Shown in pieces: positions 14,375-25,064 of a stretch of DNA of 64,000 bases. Source of the DNA: Motacilla alba alba (taxonomy: Eukaryota > Chordata > Aves > Passeriformes > Motacillidae). The position numbers and the translations under genes are program-made. How positions within the stretch are numbered: the first letter of the stretch is position 1; the number at the start of each line of letters is the position of its first letter. The stretch lies in NCBI RefSeq assembly GCF_015832195.1, contig NC_052017.1, forward strand, positions 109,309,429 to 109,373,428, given 5' to 3'. The notes under the pieces were generated by a model. It was not told the DNA's origin. It did not search any database and saw only the letters and a list, made by a program, of their open reading frames with translations.

Positions 14375-14406
14375 AATAATAGTAGTAGTAGTAGTAGTAG
14401 TAGTAA
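14375..14406 (+). repeat. Trinucleotide (TAG/TAA)n run inside the LTR
   Basis: Imperfect AGTAGTAATAATAGTAGTAG-type repeat. Trinucleotide runs at this place are usual in this LTR family, so it belongs to the element. Confidence 0.75.
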
Positions 14407-14423
14407 TATACTTTATTTCAATT

Positions 14424-14429
14424 ATTAAA
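14424..14429 (+). promoter_or_regulatory. LTR polyadenylation signal ATTAAA
   Basis: The ATTAAA variant sits in the CAATTATTAAACT block of the ERVL-like LTR, about 200 bp after its TATA box. That is normal LTR spacing. Confidence 0.6.
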
Positions 14430-14562
14430 CTATCCTTATCTCAACACATAGGTTTTACCTTTCTTCCATGCTTCTCCTGCTTCCACCAAGGCAGAGAGGG
14501 GAGAGGGGAGTTAGAGAGTGGCTTTGAGTTACTTAGTTATCAGCTGGGTTTAAACCATGAAA

Positions 14563-14567
14563 ATTCT
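14563..14567. repeat. Target-site duplication ATTCT, right copy
   Basis: Partner of 13943-13947. It marks the decayed 3' end of the LTR. Confidence 0.8.
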
Positions 14568-15015
14568 ACAGATACATAATAGAAGTGATGAGATGGCCAT
14601 CTGTAAATATACATACATGTATATCTTCAAATTTATACATATATATACATATATATATATGTATCATATTATTTACATACTTTATTTTTTTTCAAATCAG
14701 TAATATAGACAGTTCTTAATAAATGGATTGATAAAATTCATGTCTGATGGAGAACTACACCATTTTTGCCTGTGTGTCAGCACAATATATTTGCCTATAC
14801 AGATGTATTCACCCATGTACATCCACATACACTTAATGTATGTATGCATCATATATGTATAACAGAGCATACAAATCTACGTATGGCATTTAAGTAATGA
14901 TCTGACAAATATTAGACACATCACATTAAGTGCTGAGCTGGGAATAACCTTTAGTTTGGCCACACTTTTTTTTTTTTTTCTGAACTACATGCTTCATATC
15001 TGGACCACATGGAAG
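14568..15015. other. Intron between the ERVL-like LTR and the NOL4 exon
   Basis: A short, AT-rich stretch with a TATACATA-type repeat (about 14634-14664) and a T-run near 14967-14979. Nothing coding was seen. Confidence 0.65.
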
Positions 15016-15023
15016 CATCTTAC
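15016..15023 (-). promoter_or_regulatory. Splice donor of the NOL4 exon
   Basis: On the minus strand the exon ends AAG and the intron begins GTAAGATG, a near-perfect U1 donor match. It leaves the reading frame at a codon boundary. Confidence 0.8.
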
Positions 15024-15307
15024 CTTGCTTCCATTTTCTCTTGCCTCCCGTTCCATCTTGAGATCAGAAATTAGGAGAGTCTTGTATTTGTTCTTTCCAT
15101 TACTGCTGTGATCCTCTAGTCTGTATTCTGAAGTCAGCTGAGCAGAGAGGGGACTGTCACTCAGGTTCAGAGGCTGTTCATCCTGCTCCAGATTTGTTTT
15201 GCCATTACTGTTGGTTTCTGCCATCTCCCTGCAGTGTGTTCCCCCTGAAGCATTGGAACTGTGTCCCACGGTCTCATTGCCATTAAAACTCTCTGCAGCT
15301 GAATCAT
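15024..15307 (-). CDS. NOL4: Internal coding exon of NOL4 (nucleolar protein 4)
   Basis: NOL4 is a vertebrate nuclear/nucleolar protein expressed mainly in brain and testis; its molecular role is poorly defined. The minus-strand reading has a strong acceptor (T-rich tract then AATAG just above 15307) and a consensus donor (AAG then GTAAG, intron GT at 15023-15022). The 284-bp exon enters in phase 1 (first base of an Asp codon lies in the previous exon) and leaves in phase 0 after a Lys codon. The peptide starts DSAAESFNGNE, contains EQPLNLSDSPLSAQLTSEYR, and ends SDLKMEREARENGSK, which I recognise from the central part of vertebrate NOL4. It is acidic, Ser/Asn-rich and probably disordered, with no membrane segment. 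The open frame runs a little into both introns by chance. The paralogue NOL4L is the main alternative, but the matching wording fits NOL4 better. No other NOL4 exon was recognised in the window. Confidence 0.87.
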
Positions 15308-15335
15308 CTATTAAAAAAGATACATTTTCAGTCAC
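15308..15335 (-). promoter_or_regulatory. Splice acceptor region of the NOL4 exon
   Basis: Read on the minus strand, this segment has a possible branch-point-like GTGACTGA, then a T-run, then AATAG at the exon edge. It sets the exon start at 15307 and explains why the open frame above it should not be read as protein. Confidence 0.75.
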
Positions 15336-17005
15336 ATGCCACATAATCATCTCTGTCCAGTTCAAAAATAATTTATATATTCACAATGTTTTTTTCAAAA
15401 CAGAATGAAAGCTGTTTCTATAACTAGCACCAGTAAATTTCTGTAAAAAGCGCAAGCACACTCCTCCATGTTTTCAAGTAAAAGCTGTCAGTAAATCCAT
15501 AAAATATTATTAAGTAAAGGGAAATTGTCTGGGCTGACACTTTAGTACCACTGTGTACATGAAGGATAATCACAAAAGATTTTTAAGGACAAAGTGATAA
15601 AGTCTGCCTTGATCAATCTGGCTGTCCATATGGCTATGGATCTATTTAAATTCTTATACCACACTCATTAGTGCACTATTACATATTTCTGAAATCAACA
15701 GAGGTGCACGTGGTACTGAGAAAGAATCTGAATCTCAGGTTTTAAGTGTGCAGAACAGCACGTGTCTTATCCATAAATATCTTTTTGCAGAGATACAGTG
15801 TAAACACATCTGATGTGTTCACTGCTGGCAGCAGAGATTACACTAGAAGAGCTGATTTGAGAAATAAAGATCCTGTCTTCATTTTGCTCAGGTTCCCATT
15901 CACTTCTTTCATTCATTGTGTGTTATAATATACTTAAAAATATTGATAAATAGTGGACTAAATTACAAACCTGAAAGCTCCATCTAAAAACTCTGGATGC
16001 GTCATTGTTACCCTTAAGTTTTTACAGCTGGATTGTATGATTTTAACATGTGTCTTCACATAATTATGGATTTGTGTATTCTGTTCCTGTCAGTACTGAA
16101 ATTTGTCACCTGTCCTACCACTCAGCCCTTCTTAACTTCTAAACAATCTTTTGGCCAACAGGCTATCTAGTAAAACATTTTATTTTTCAAAGGATTAAAG
16201 GGCAGTAGAATTTGGCACTCACTTTGCCCTCCTCTTGTTCTCTAAAGCACCTCTTTCTTGGCAATTTACACAGTTTTGCTAATGCTACAAACACCTGCCC
16301 AGGGCTTTACAAGCATTCACTTATTGCAGATTATGAAGCTGGAAACAAAACTGGAGGGTCAGTAGTCAGGAATGCATTCAGATTGAAACTGGAGATAGGG
16401 GATGAGATGGACCTTCATATATTAGCACCTTAATATACCATCTTTTTAGGTCCTTCTAAACAACTTCTATGGAAAAGGAGCAAACACATTTATACACATG
16501 AGGAATTTTTAAAAAAGCCATCAAGACACATCCTTTAACAGATGTACTCAGAAATACTCATATCTAACTACATGATTAATCAAGTTGTTGACTCACCATC
16601 ATTATTACAGTAAAAAACAACTATTCACCACTCTCAGATGAGATTTTTAAATGAGAAGAAAATAGTGGATAAATGGGTAGTGATCTAATTCAATTGAATA
16701 CTTAGAAAGCCCGAGACAAGCTATCATACATCATTCTCTTACTTTCTGCACTCCAAAAACATTTTTATGCCATAAATATATACAGGACTGGGCATGCAGT
16801 ATGATCATATTTTTTAAAAATTGCTTTGTTTTGCGAACCTGTAAAAAAATCAAATCTTTGAACAACACAAATTAAGAGTCATAATTTTAAAAATTTTATT
16901 TGAGGACCATTTTATGTTGTTCTAAAACAGCTGTATAACTAATGGCTACAATAAAAAACAACCAACTATGCTTTGGTATGTATCACTTCTACATTATCTC
17001 TTGGG

Positions 17006-17038
17006 AATGTATATATAATGTATATATAATGTATATAT
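17006..17038 (+). repeat. Minisatellite, 3 x 11 bp
   Basis: Three perfect copies of AATGTATATAT. Confidence 0.9.
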
Positions 17039-19102
17039 AATAAAAGACATAACATTCCTGGAAAAAGACTTTTAAATATGTACACCAAACAAACTTGTAA
17101 CACAGCAATGCTGCTTGAGGATTTCAGCTATGTAAGTGAATAAAAAGAGCAGGATTTATCCTTAATAAACCTTATGCCATGCCCTGAGACTTTTGTCTTC
17201 AAGGCCATAACATATAAAAAAGGCTAAAATTCTAACATACTCTCAGAAATAAATAAGCAGTTTTACTATTCCAAAGTAGAAAATGAAATTCTAATATAGA
17301 GTCTTTATTTTTTTAAAAGACAATAGACACATTTCCAACTTATTTTTAAGATAACAGAAAGAAACACAGATATTTTTTAACAGAGAAACACTTTGATTAC
17401 TGTTGTGTTTGGGACTGTTAACAGATAATTGGCTTCTTGATTAACGGTTTAAAAAGTGACAGTTAGTTTCAAATTAATTAAATCAGTTACTGAATGAATC
17501 ACTGAGTGAGGGATGCTCTTCCCTTTGAAGGGCTAAGAAAATTCCCTTCTATCAGCAGCAAAGACAGAAACAAGTGAGTAACCAGAGGATACAAAGAACC
17601 ACCTAAAAGGTGGGGGCACTGCCTACCCAGCAGCACACAAGTCTGATCCCTCGGGAACCTCTGTGTGCTGGCACTCCAGTGTCCCGGCTCATGCAGTGCT
17701 GAGGAACCACTACCACGACACAGACGGCTGAATGGGAGTGATGGGAGCTGTGCTAAGAGCTAGATCCAGGAATAGCCAATTCTCAAGCACAGCTGTTAGT
17801 TTTGCCTAGAAATAATGCTTTTATTTATTTTTTTGTTGCCCTTCATGTTGCCCTATGGTTGACAACTGAACTTTACAAATGTGTGAGCATTTTACGATGC
17901 AGAAGAAAAAATAATCTTATGTTTGTTCTAAAACATGACCACTCAAAAGTATTCCTATGTTGAGTAAATATGTTCAAGCATTGCAATGCTCTGAAACAAT
18001 AGAAAATTTTTATAACATTTCTGCATTTCTTTGCAAAAGCTTAGTTACTTGATGGCAAATCTTGGTTTCTACTATAAAGTCAAATATCTGTTCTTACAGT
18101 AATTTAACCTGGCTTGTTAGAGATGGGAATTTGTCTGTCAATATAATGGTCAGGAGAATGGCCCCAGTGGGTATGGTATAAATTGCACTTTTGTCAAGTA
18201 AACAGAAATATGTATTTCCATAAAGGAGATGAAGAAAAAATAGAAAGTGGTTTAGCAATAGTTTCTTACAGATGTTACCAAGGTAACCAGATTACAAGGT
18301 TTAGTACCTTCCTCCTCCCTGGGCAGCTGTCTATTTTTGCTAAGAATAAGGCTACTTTAGAGCAAGAGTTTTTCAGAAGGTATCAGAAACAAAACACATC
18401 AGGAATGACTGAGCTTGGGGAAAAAGGCAAGAAGGTCTTGCCCAGGAGAGGAAAGTAATGTTCATCATTGGATACAGGCAACTACAGCCCAAACCTCCTG
18501 ACCACTCCTGAGCCTGAAGGGACTGCAAGCACTCATGGCCAATACTTCGATGCCAAGGGGCAAGAACAGATCCATGGAGACCACATTCCCCAGTGGCGAC
18601 TGCCTCTGCCAGGGGCAGGAGGTGAGACCTCATCTCCTGACAGCGCCTGGTGCAGCTGGTGAGTGGGGCTGCACCTAAAGCAGAGACTGCATCGGGACCA
18701 GCAGTTTGCTCGCAGTTTTCTCACCTTCATCTATCACAACACCTCAGCAACAATGATCTGCTAATGCCAAAAGCCTCTTCTTTTACCAAGTGTTATTTTC
18801 CCCTCCATCCAGCAGAGGCACAGGCATGGTGGCTTGGGAAGATCTCGGGGAAGAAGAGGCTTTGTCCAGCTATGGCCACTGGTCCCTGCTCCTTGTTGGG
18901 AACTCCATAGAGATGAGGTCCACCCCAGAGGCAAGTTCCACCCCAGCCTGGTGCACGTGGGGCAGCAGCCATGAACCCACTGCAGAGCTGCCCTCCCACA
19001 CACAGGAGGCTCAGCAAACCATAGCATTCCTCTCTGGGCTCACTCCAGCCTCCCTTCCCACAGCTGGCTGACGAGTGCAGCATTAAACTCCACTGAGGCA
19101 AG

Positions 19103-19132
19103 AGCAGCAAATTTTCAAGCAGCAAATTTTCA
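19103..19132 (+). repeat. Tandem duplication, 2 x 15 bp
   Basis: Two perfect copies of AGCAGCAAATTTTCA at the edge of the GC-richer island. Confidence 0.9.
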
Positions 19133-19853
19133 AATCCTGTCTCTTGTCTGAACCATCACTGCAGGGTGAAGTTTATGGAAAGGCCTCCAGAGAAGCCTGC
19201 CACACACACTGGGAGCTGAGAAGGTGGAGGGAGCAAAGGAGCCCCACGCCCGGCATTGTGTATTAGGGCAGTCATAAAAGATGCTGTGGGATGAGCTCAC
19301 ATTTTCATCACCACCCAGGAGCTGCTTTTATCCACAAGTATCAGCAATGACAGAAAATCAGCCATCAAATGCTGCTTGCTCAGGGCAGGACATGCCTTTG
19401 GGAGCTGTGCAGCTGTCAAACTCTTATCCCAGAATGCTGGAAGACTGGAAGTAAATCTACAACTGGTTTTGTCACTTAAGCCTGAAAAGGGAGTCTATCT
19501 GCAAACTACGTATTCACATCTGAAAACAGCAAACTGGGGCCTCCTTCACCTATGCAGAGCTCCTCTTCCAGGGATTAAAAAGCATCACCCCTCTAACAAG
19601 CAAAACATTCTAAGAGCAGAGGGAAATTATCTTTGGATCAGGCAGCAGCCACACTCTTGCTGAAGCACAGGACAATCTCTAGGCTTAGGCACAGACTTCT
19701 CACTCATGGATCAATATCTCTTAAACTTCTTGGTTCCAGCACCTCCTTCTTCCACCTTGCACACTGCTCCACACTGATCCTGTGCTCTGGTCTGAACACC
19801 CTTTGGACACCTTTAGTCCAAATATTCTACCACATCAGAGGTAATCAATAAAA

Positions 19854-20060
19854 CAAGGGCTAGTGGCTTTAAACTGAAGGAGAGTAGGTATAAATTAGAT
19901 ATTAGGAAGAAATGCCTTACAGAGGTACTGGAAAAAGTTGCCACAAGAAGTTGCCACAAATAGATGCCCCATCTCTTGGAGTGATTAAGGGCACACTGGA
20001 TGGTGCCCTGGGCAGCCTGATCTAGTGGAATCCTGTCCTACAGTTCTATTATTCTAATCT
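19854..20060 (+). mobile_element. CR1 LINE 3' end, 5'-truncated
   Basis: It begins AAGGGCTAGTGGCTTTAAAC and runs through AGATATTAGGAAGAAAT, GATGCCCCATC and GCCTGATCTAGTGG to a weak ATTCTA-like end. This is the CR1 3' region covering the end of ORF2 and the short 3' UTR. It has small internal changes, including a local duplication of AAGTTGCCACAA. It is antisense to NOL4. Being 5'-truncated, it is a dead copy. Confidence 0.88.
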
Positions 20061-22424
20061 CAAAACAAGATCTGCAGTAACTTTTTTGCTTCAAGTTAAT
20101 GTCTTATCACATTGCATTACAGCTTCCACTTCCTCCTTCCAGATCCCACTGAGACCAGCAAGATACAAAGTGACACCAGTTTTATTTTTGAAGACATGAG
20201 AATTCCAGATTCCTGCTGTGAACTTTCCAAGCTCATTGCAGTCATCACTGTGTTAGCTTTTCTCTCTGCTTTTGAAGGAAATTTGGAAATGGGGGAAGAA
20301 AAGACAATGCCAAAGAAAGCCCAAGCAAACAGATGCTCTGAGTTCGGATGGTTGGAACTATTGCATCCTTCACTTCAATTCTCTGCCACATTCACATTAT
20401 CATGGCCTAAATCTCTGCCCCAACCCAATTTCCCTGTACATCGTAGATTCTGCAAGGTGATACCAGTGGCAGCTGGTATTTTAAGGACACTCTCATTTAG
20501 AGCAGGAAACTAGGTCTTAATTTATAGGAATGTTCTCCTGCTTTCTCCTATGATGTCTAGATTTATGAATGGGCCAACAACATTTATAGCTAGAATTAGA
20601 GATTCTTTGGTTACAAGTTAACATACAGTCATTCTACTCTGAAAGAGCTGTCTTCAGACCAGATATGTCAAATGCTCAACACTGTTCTCAGTAAGAGTGC
20701 TTTCTTAAGGAAAGCAAGTTGAAGTGTTCACCAAATCTTGCTGGAATAGCAAGTTCATCAAACACTTGTTTTCTGAGAGCACATATTTAAGATCTGAATT
20801 CAGATATAAGTGTCATTGAAGTACTGTGAATCGCCAACCAAGGTACAAATATATACTCTCACTTGTCTCCTTGAGAGAAAAATCTCCAGATGTTCTAAAG
20901 GATCTCTTACCTATCAGTTTCATACTCTAAATCACCCAACGATCCTCATATTCCTCATATTGCAGGTAAGACAGGAATGAGTTAGCAAGCCATTCTACAT
21001 TAAGACAAACCTCTGAATATATACTGACCCTCTCTCAAATTACCTCTCAGGTGAGAATGCAATTAAGATTTGGAGCATGCTTTAACAGTTTATACAGCTG
21101 AGATTTCAGCTACCTGAAACATATTTTACTAGTCAGTAGTGCACAGGGCTGGGCTTCAGCTCTAACAGCAGTAGTGTAGCACAGTCCTGCAATCAAACAG
21201 CCACGTGGAATTTCAGCTCCTCCTAAAGGGCAGATATCCTGCTTAGGAGCCAGTCAAAAACAAGGGAAAGGCAATTAACCTTACAACACCTTTGGCTATT
21301 TTGAGACAGTCTGACTGCATGAGGGGACCCTACAAACCAAAACCACTCCTGATAATCATGAGTCCGATTAATCTTATCAAAAGAACTAGGCACTTGTTGG
21401 GGCCACTTTGTTCATTCTCCTCTAAGGAATAGAGATGGGGGAGAACCCACATGCAGACACTGATGCCTGCAAACTCTGAGGTAGCAGGCACTCAGGTTAA
21501 ATGAACATTTTGAGTGGGCTGCTTGTCGACAGAGCATCTCTGAGAGCAGCAAGATGGGTAACTTCTAAAAGGAGGAGATTGGAAGTGAATGAGCTGAGTG
21601 GGATGAGTGAGACTGAAACTTCTTGCTGTGCAAATGCAGGCTGTCATAACACCCACTCTTAAAGATTGTCTACCAAAATCCTGGATGATGAAGGCTGCTT
21701 TAATCTTCTTGGGCTGGATACCATCAGCCCAGACCTTGAAAACACCACCTTACACCCTTAGCAATCCAATCCATTTGAACATGGTCACATGCAAGAGGCA
21801 GTACTGCAGATCAGAGAGTAGCAGGTTCAAGACCAATTTTGAATTACCATGCTGTTCTCCTTAATCTTTGGCTTCAAAAGTGCGTGTGCTTTATTTTCCT
21901 ATGTTAAAATACAACTTTAATGAAAATAATATGCTGCATAAGCAAACATTGTAAACTAAGTTTAATTCCTTCCTAAATTCCACACCACCAAGGCAACCTT
22001 CCTAATGGAGATTAACGAAAAAAACACTCTTTTGGTGGCAACAGACATCAAACAGTTTTGGAAGAGGAATACCATGAATCAGACAAACAGTGGTGTACCG
22101 TGCTGACTCACAGAAACTTCTGTAGTATAAAATATTATAGAGACTTTTCTAAATGAACTGATAAAAAGGCAAGGACACATTTCCCTCCCACCACTTTTCA
22201 CAAGGACTGTTTAATACTAATTTGTCACAGTTATGTATTTGGTTATGCTTAGTTTACATCACAAGTCATGTTTGAAGCATAAGTTCAGTACACAACTTAA
22301 AAGCCAGTCCAAATCAACCCTATCTATTCATCATCTCCATTCCCTTTCACGTTGTTATATAGAATAGGGGTTGAATTAATGGAGGTACAAAGGTGATCTC
22401 AGACCTTCCCATTTCATAAAGCAT
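20061..22424. other. Intronic sequence, no gene seen
   Basis: Unique sequence between two CR1 pieces. The open frame at 20112-20513 has a short hydrophobic patch but no recognisable domain or splice context. Confidence 0.6.
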
Positions 22425-22690
22425 AAGAATGGCCATAGTTTGTGAGATAAAAAATCCATTTAGTCCAATATCCTATCTCCTAACCAGTGGTTATTAGGAG
22501 ATGTTTAGAGAAGAGCATATACAATTCTTCCTCCTGTGGATTCCTGAGCCCTTAATAATTTCAAATGCAATTTTCCTGAGGAGGATGTGGCTTCTAGTTA
22601 TGTGCTGATGCTCAACATGTTTTTTCCTTCCAAGTATCCAGTCTTTCTTTGAACCTGTTCTAATCTCAAGCACCCTCCTCTACTCCTCAA
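22425..22690 (-). mobile_element. Old CR1-like relic
   Basis: The segment contains GGCCATAG, ATCCATTTAGTCCAATATCC and TCTTTCTTTGAACCTGTTCT in order and at suitable spacing. This recalls an ancient amniote CR1 tail seen in turtles, crocodilians and birds. It is highly diverged and its ends are vague. The call rests on pattern memory and could be wrong. Confidence 0.6.
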
Positions 22691-25029
22691 AATAAATTAC
22701 TGCCACTCTTTCTGTTCCCACTGTCCTGTATCAAGGAAACAAAGCTCGGGAATTAAGAGGTGGGTAAGAACCTTTCCAGAGCACAGAGCAGGGTGGTATA
22801 CACAGAGCTCAGTCCTTTTATTCCCAGTGAGACTGTGTTTGGTCCATTACAAGAACAGGTATTAATTGTCCTCTTCAGTTAACCTCAATAACAATAACAA
22901 TTCTTTTTCTCCTTTTGACATACATGCTTTCCTGATGGCACTGCCTTCTGTGAATTCAGCTATGGAACTCACTGCATTGAATTTAAATCTGAAATGTCCA
23001 TCAGTTTCAGTGATACTTATCAACAAACTCCTTACTGTTATTGTCAGTGGTGGAGGAATAGGACAGGAGCTACTTCATACAATCACTCACTGCATGAGTT
23101 TATGAAAAGGAAAAGGAACAGAGAAAACTGATCCTTAGCCTTGTCAACAAGAGTACAGTAAATGTGATATACACATGCACATACACAGTGGAATCAGCAT
23201 TAGCCAGGCTGTAAACCTTATTTCATTATTAAACAAACATTTCAGTAATTCACAATTTTCCATAGGTAAATATCTCTTCTTGTTGGAGGCACAAAACAGG
23301 AAGCTATTTTGTTCAATTGTAATGTTAAATAACAGAGCAGTGAACAACTGCCACTCCATGACATCAACAACCATCAGAAAAATAATACTGCCCTGTCAGT
23401 CGCAGCATTATAGAAGGGCTCATTTATAAAGCTTCATGAGTGACTTGCACATTTACTTTTTTGCCTGCAGAGCGACTGTCCCTGCGTATGCACAGCAAGG
23501 CAATGAAGGAGCATGTCTGTTAGGAGGGTACTGCACACATAAATAACCAATTTGAAAGCTCACTGGGTGCACAGTGACCTTATTACCACTATGTATGTAA
23601 CTCATTCTTGCTCTTTGGCATTTACACTTCAGAACACAGAGCCCTTACTGCCTCTGGGGAGAAAAATCCCTGGTTTTCCCTTACTCTGGAGAAACCTCCA
23701 GGGCGCTTTTTGTGGCAAAGACTCTATCAAGCAGTTCTCAAGGCAGAAAAACTGCAATTCTTCTAAAAGTTTTTATGACTCATATAGGATCATATTTGAC
23801 AGGCAAAAATGTCATCTGGCACCAAGAACATGGCTTAGAGCTCCATCTCTGTGCAAGCACTGCATGAACAATTCTCAGCCCGACAGCACATGAGTGGTGC
23901 CAGAGGTATTGTCTCATGCTCATCCCAAAGAGGACCCCAGACTGCAGAGCAGTTTATTGATAAGAAGCTAGGAAATGAGGAAGGCTGGGACACAGGCAGG
24001 CAAATAGGGTTCTTACATTTGAGGGTCACTAAAATTCCAACCCTGCACAGAGCACATCAGCAACAAAGATGTTTGAGACTTCAATGTATTGTGAAAGGGA
24101 GAAATGTGAAGCCTTCTCTTTAAAAAAGAGGCAACCTAAGAGATCTTGCACTCTCCTCTTCCTTGTCCAGCAGGAAGAGGCTTATGCTTTAGCGTAAGCA
24201 GCAGCTGCCACTGTTCCTGGCAGCATGAAAAATCTGGTGCTGCGCCAGTAGCAGACAAAGAGTAACGTGTAGGTGCGTGTTTGGTGCCAAAACTGCAACC
24301 CAGATGGAGCTGAAAGGAATTATGTTAAACTTACCCACCCTTTGGACCTAGTGTGGGTGTGTAGTGTAGAATTTTACTTCATCAGGATTTGCCAGAAGAC
24401 AAAAGCAAAGAGGAGAGATCAAGCTGGAGTCAGTAGAAGAAGTTCTGTGCAGACTGGATGCCCCCAAACCTGGAATTTTTAATCGAGCCCTTTAAAATAT
24501 ACCCCACCAAGTTTAGCGTGTTGAGTGGGTTCAAACAGTGATGTCAGTCTGAATTTCTTTCAGGAAGGGTGAAGCCCTGAGCACAAGCAAAATAAGTAAT
24601 TGTTTGACAGCTCTGCATCCCCTCAGCAAATTGCTGCCTGCTCTTCCATAAGAGCAGAGGATATGGAAAGGCTCATTATACCCCCTTCATTAGTAAAACT
24701 GGGAGAGAAAGGAGAGAGAAGCCATACGAATAAACAGAAATGGCTGCTTTGAGCTTCATATGTCCTTAACAACATGTAACCCACATTCTGACCTGGGTCC
24801 CCAAAGTTTACAGTACAAATTGCTGGATTTGCCTGTTTGCTTTATTCCAAACACAGAGCTTAGTAGAAGTTTCCCCTAGAAATATGAAAAAGCATGTGTC
24901 TGTTAGTATTGTGTATGTCACTAGATGACCACAACAGAGTAGAAATAAGGGAAAAAAAATCTTACCTACCCAATCAAAAAAAAAAAAAAACAACAAAAAC
25001 AAAACAAAACAAAAAAAAACAAAAGAAAA

Positions 25030-25064
<35 letters not shown>

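Larger units (their letters stand above)
13948..14562 (+). mobile_element. Solo LTR, avian ERVL-like, 5-bp target duplication
   Basis: A 615-bp element starts TGTCCAGG and ends ACCATGAAA (a decayed ACCACGACA end). It is flanked by a perfect 5-bp repeat ATTCT (13943-13947 and 14563-14567), as expected for ERVL integration. Landmarks match the avian ERVL LTR I recall: TTCCTAGTAGCTGGTATAG near the start, a TATA box at 14211-14218, CATTACAATTAT followed by a trinucleotide run, the polyadenylation signal ATTAAA at 14424-14429, CTTATCTCAAC, and a purine-rich tail. No primer-binding site or internal viral sequence adjoins it, so it is a solo LTR. It is antisense to NOL4, and its right end is about 460 bp from the exon. 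Open frames overlapping it are incidental. Confidence 0.92.
15336..19853. other. Intronic sequence with a GC-richer island
   Basis: AT-rich up to about 17550. A perfect 3 x 11-bp repeat lies at 17006-17038. A GC-richer island covers about 18450-19270, with several overlapping open frames on both strands and none recognisable. A 15-bp tandem duplication lies at 19103-19132. No gene can be supported. Confidence 0.55.

Noticed and set aside
13810..14579. Three open frames of 70-95 codons
   Set aside because: They lie on the ERVL-like LTR, which is non-coding; one Val-rich stretch is just the trinucleotide run.
1..15000. The next NOL4 exon downstream (acidic Asp/Glu/His-rich region)
   Set aside because: I looked for GAC/GAT/GAG-rich coding on the minus strand with splice sites and saw none; a short exon could still be missed.
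20112..20513. 133-codon plus-strand open frame
   Set aside because: No recognisable domain, antisense to the host gene, and composition like the surrounding intron.
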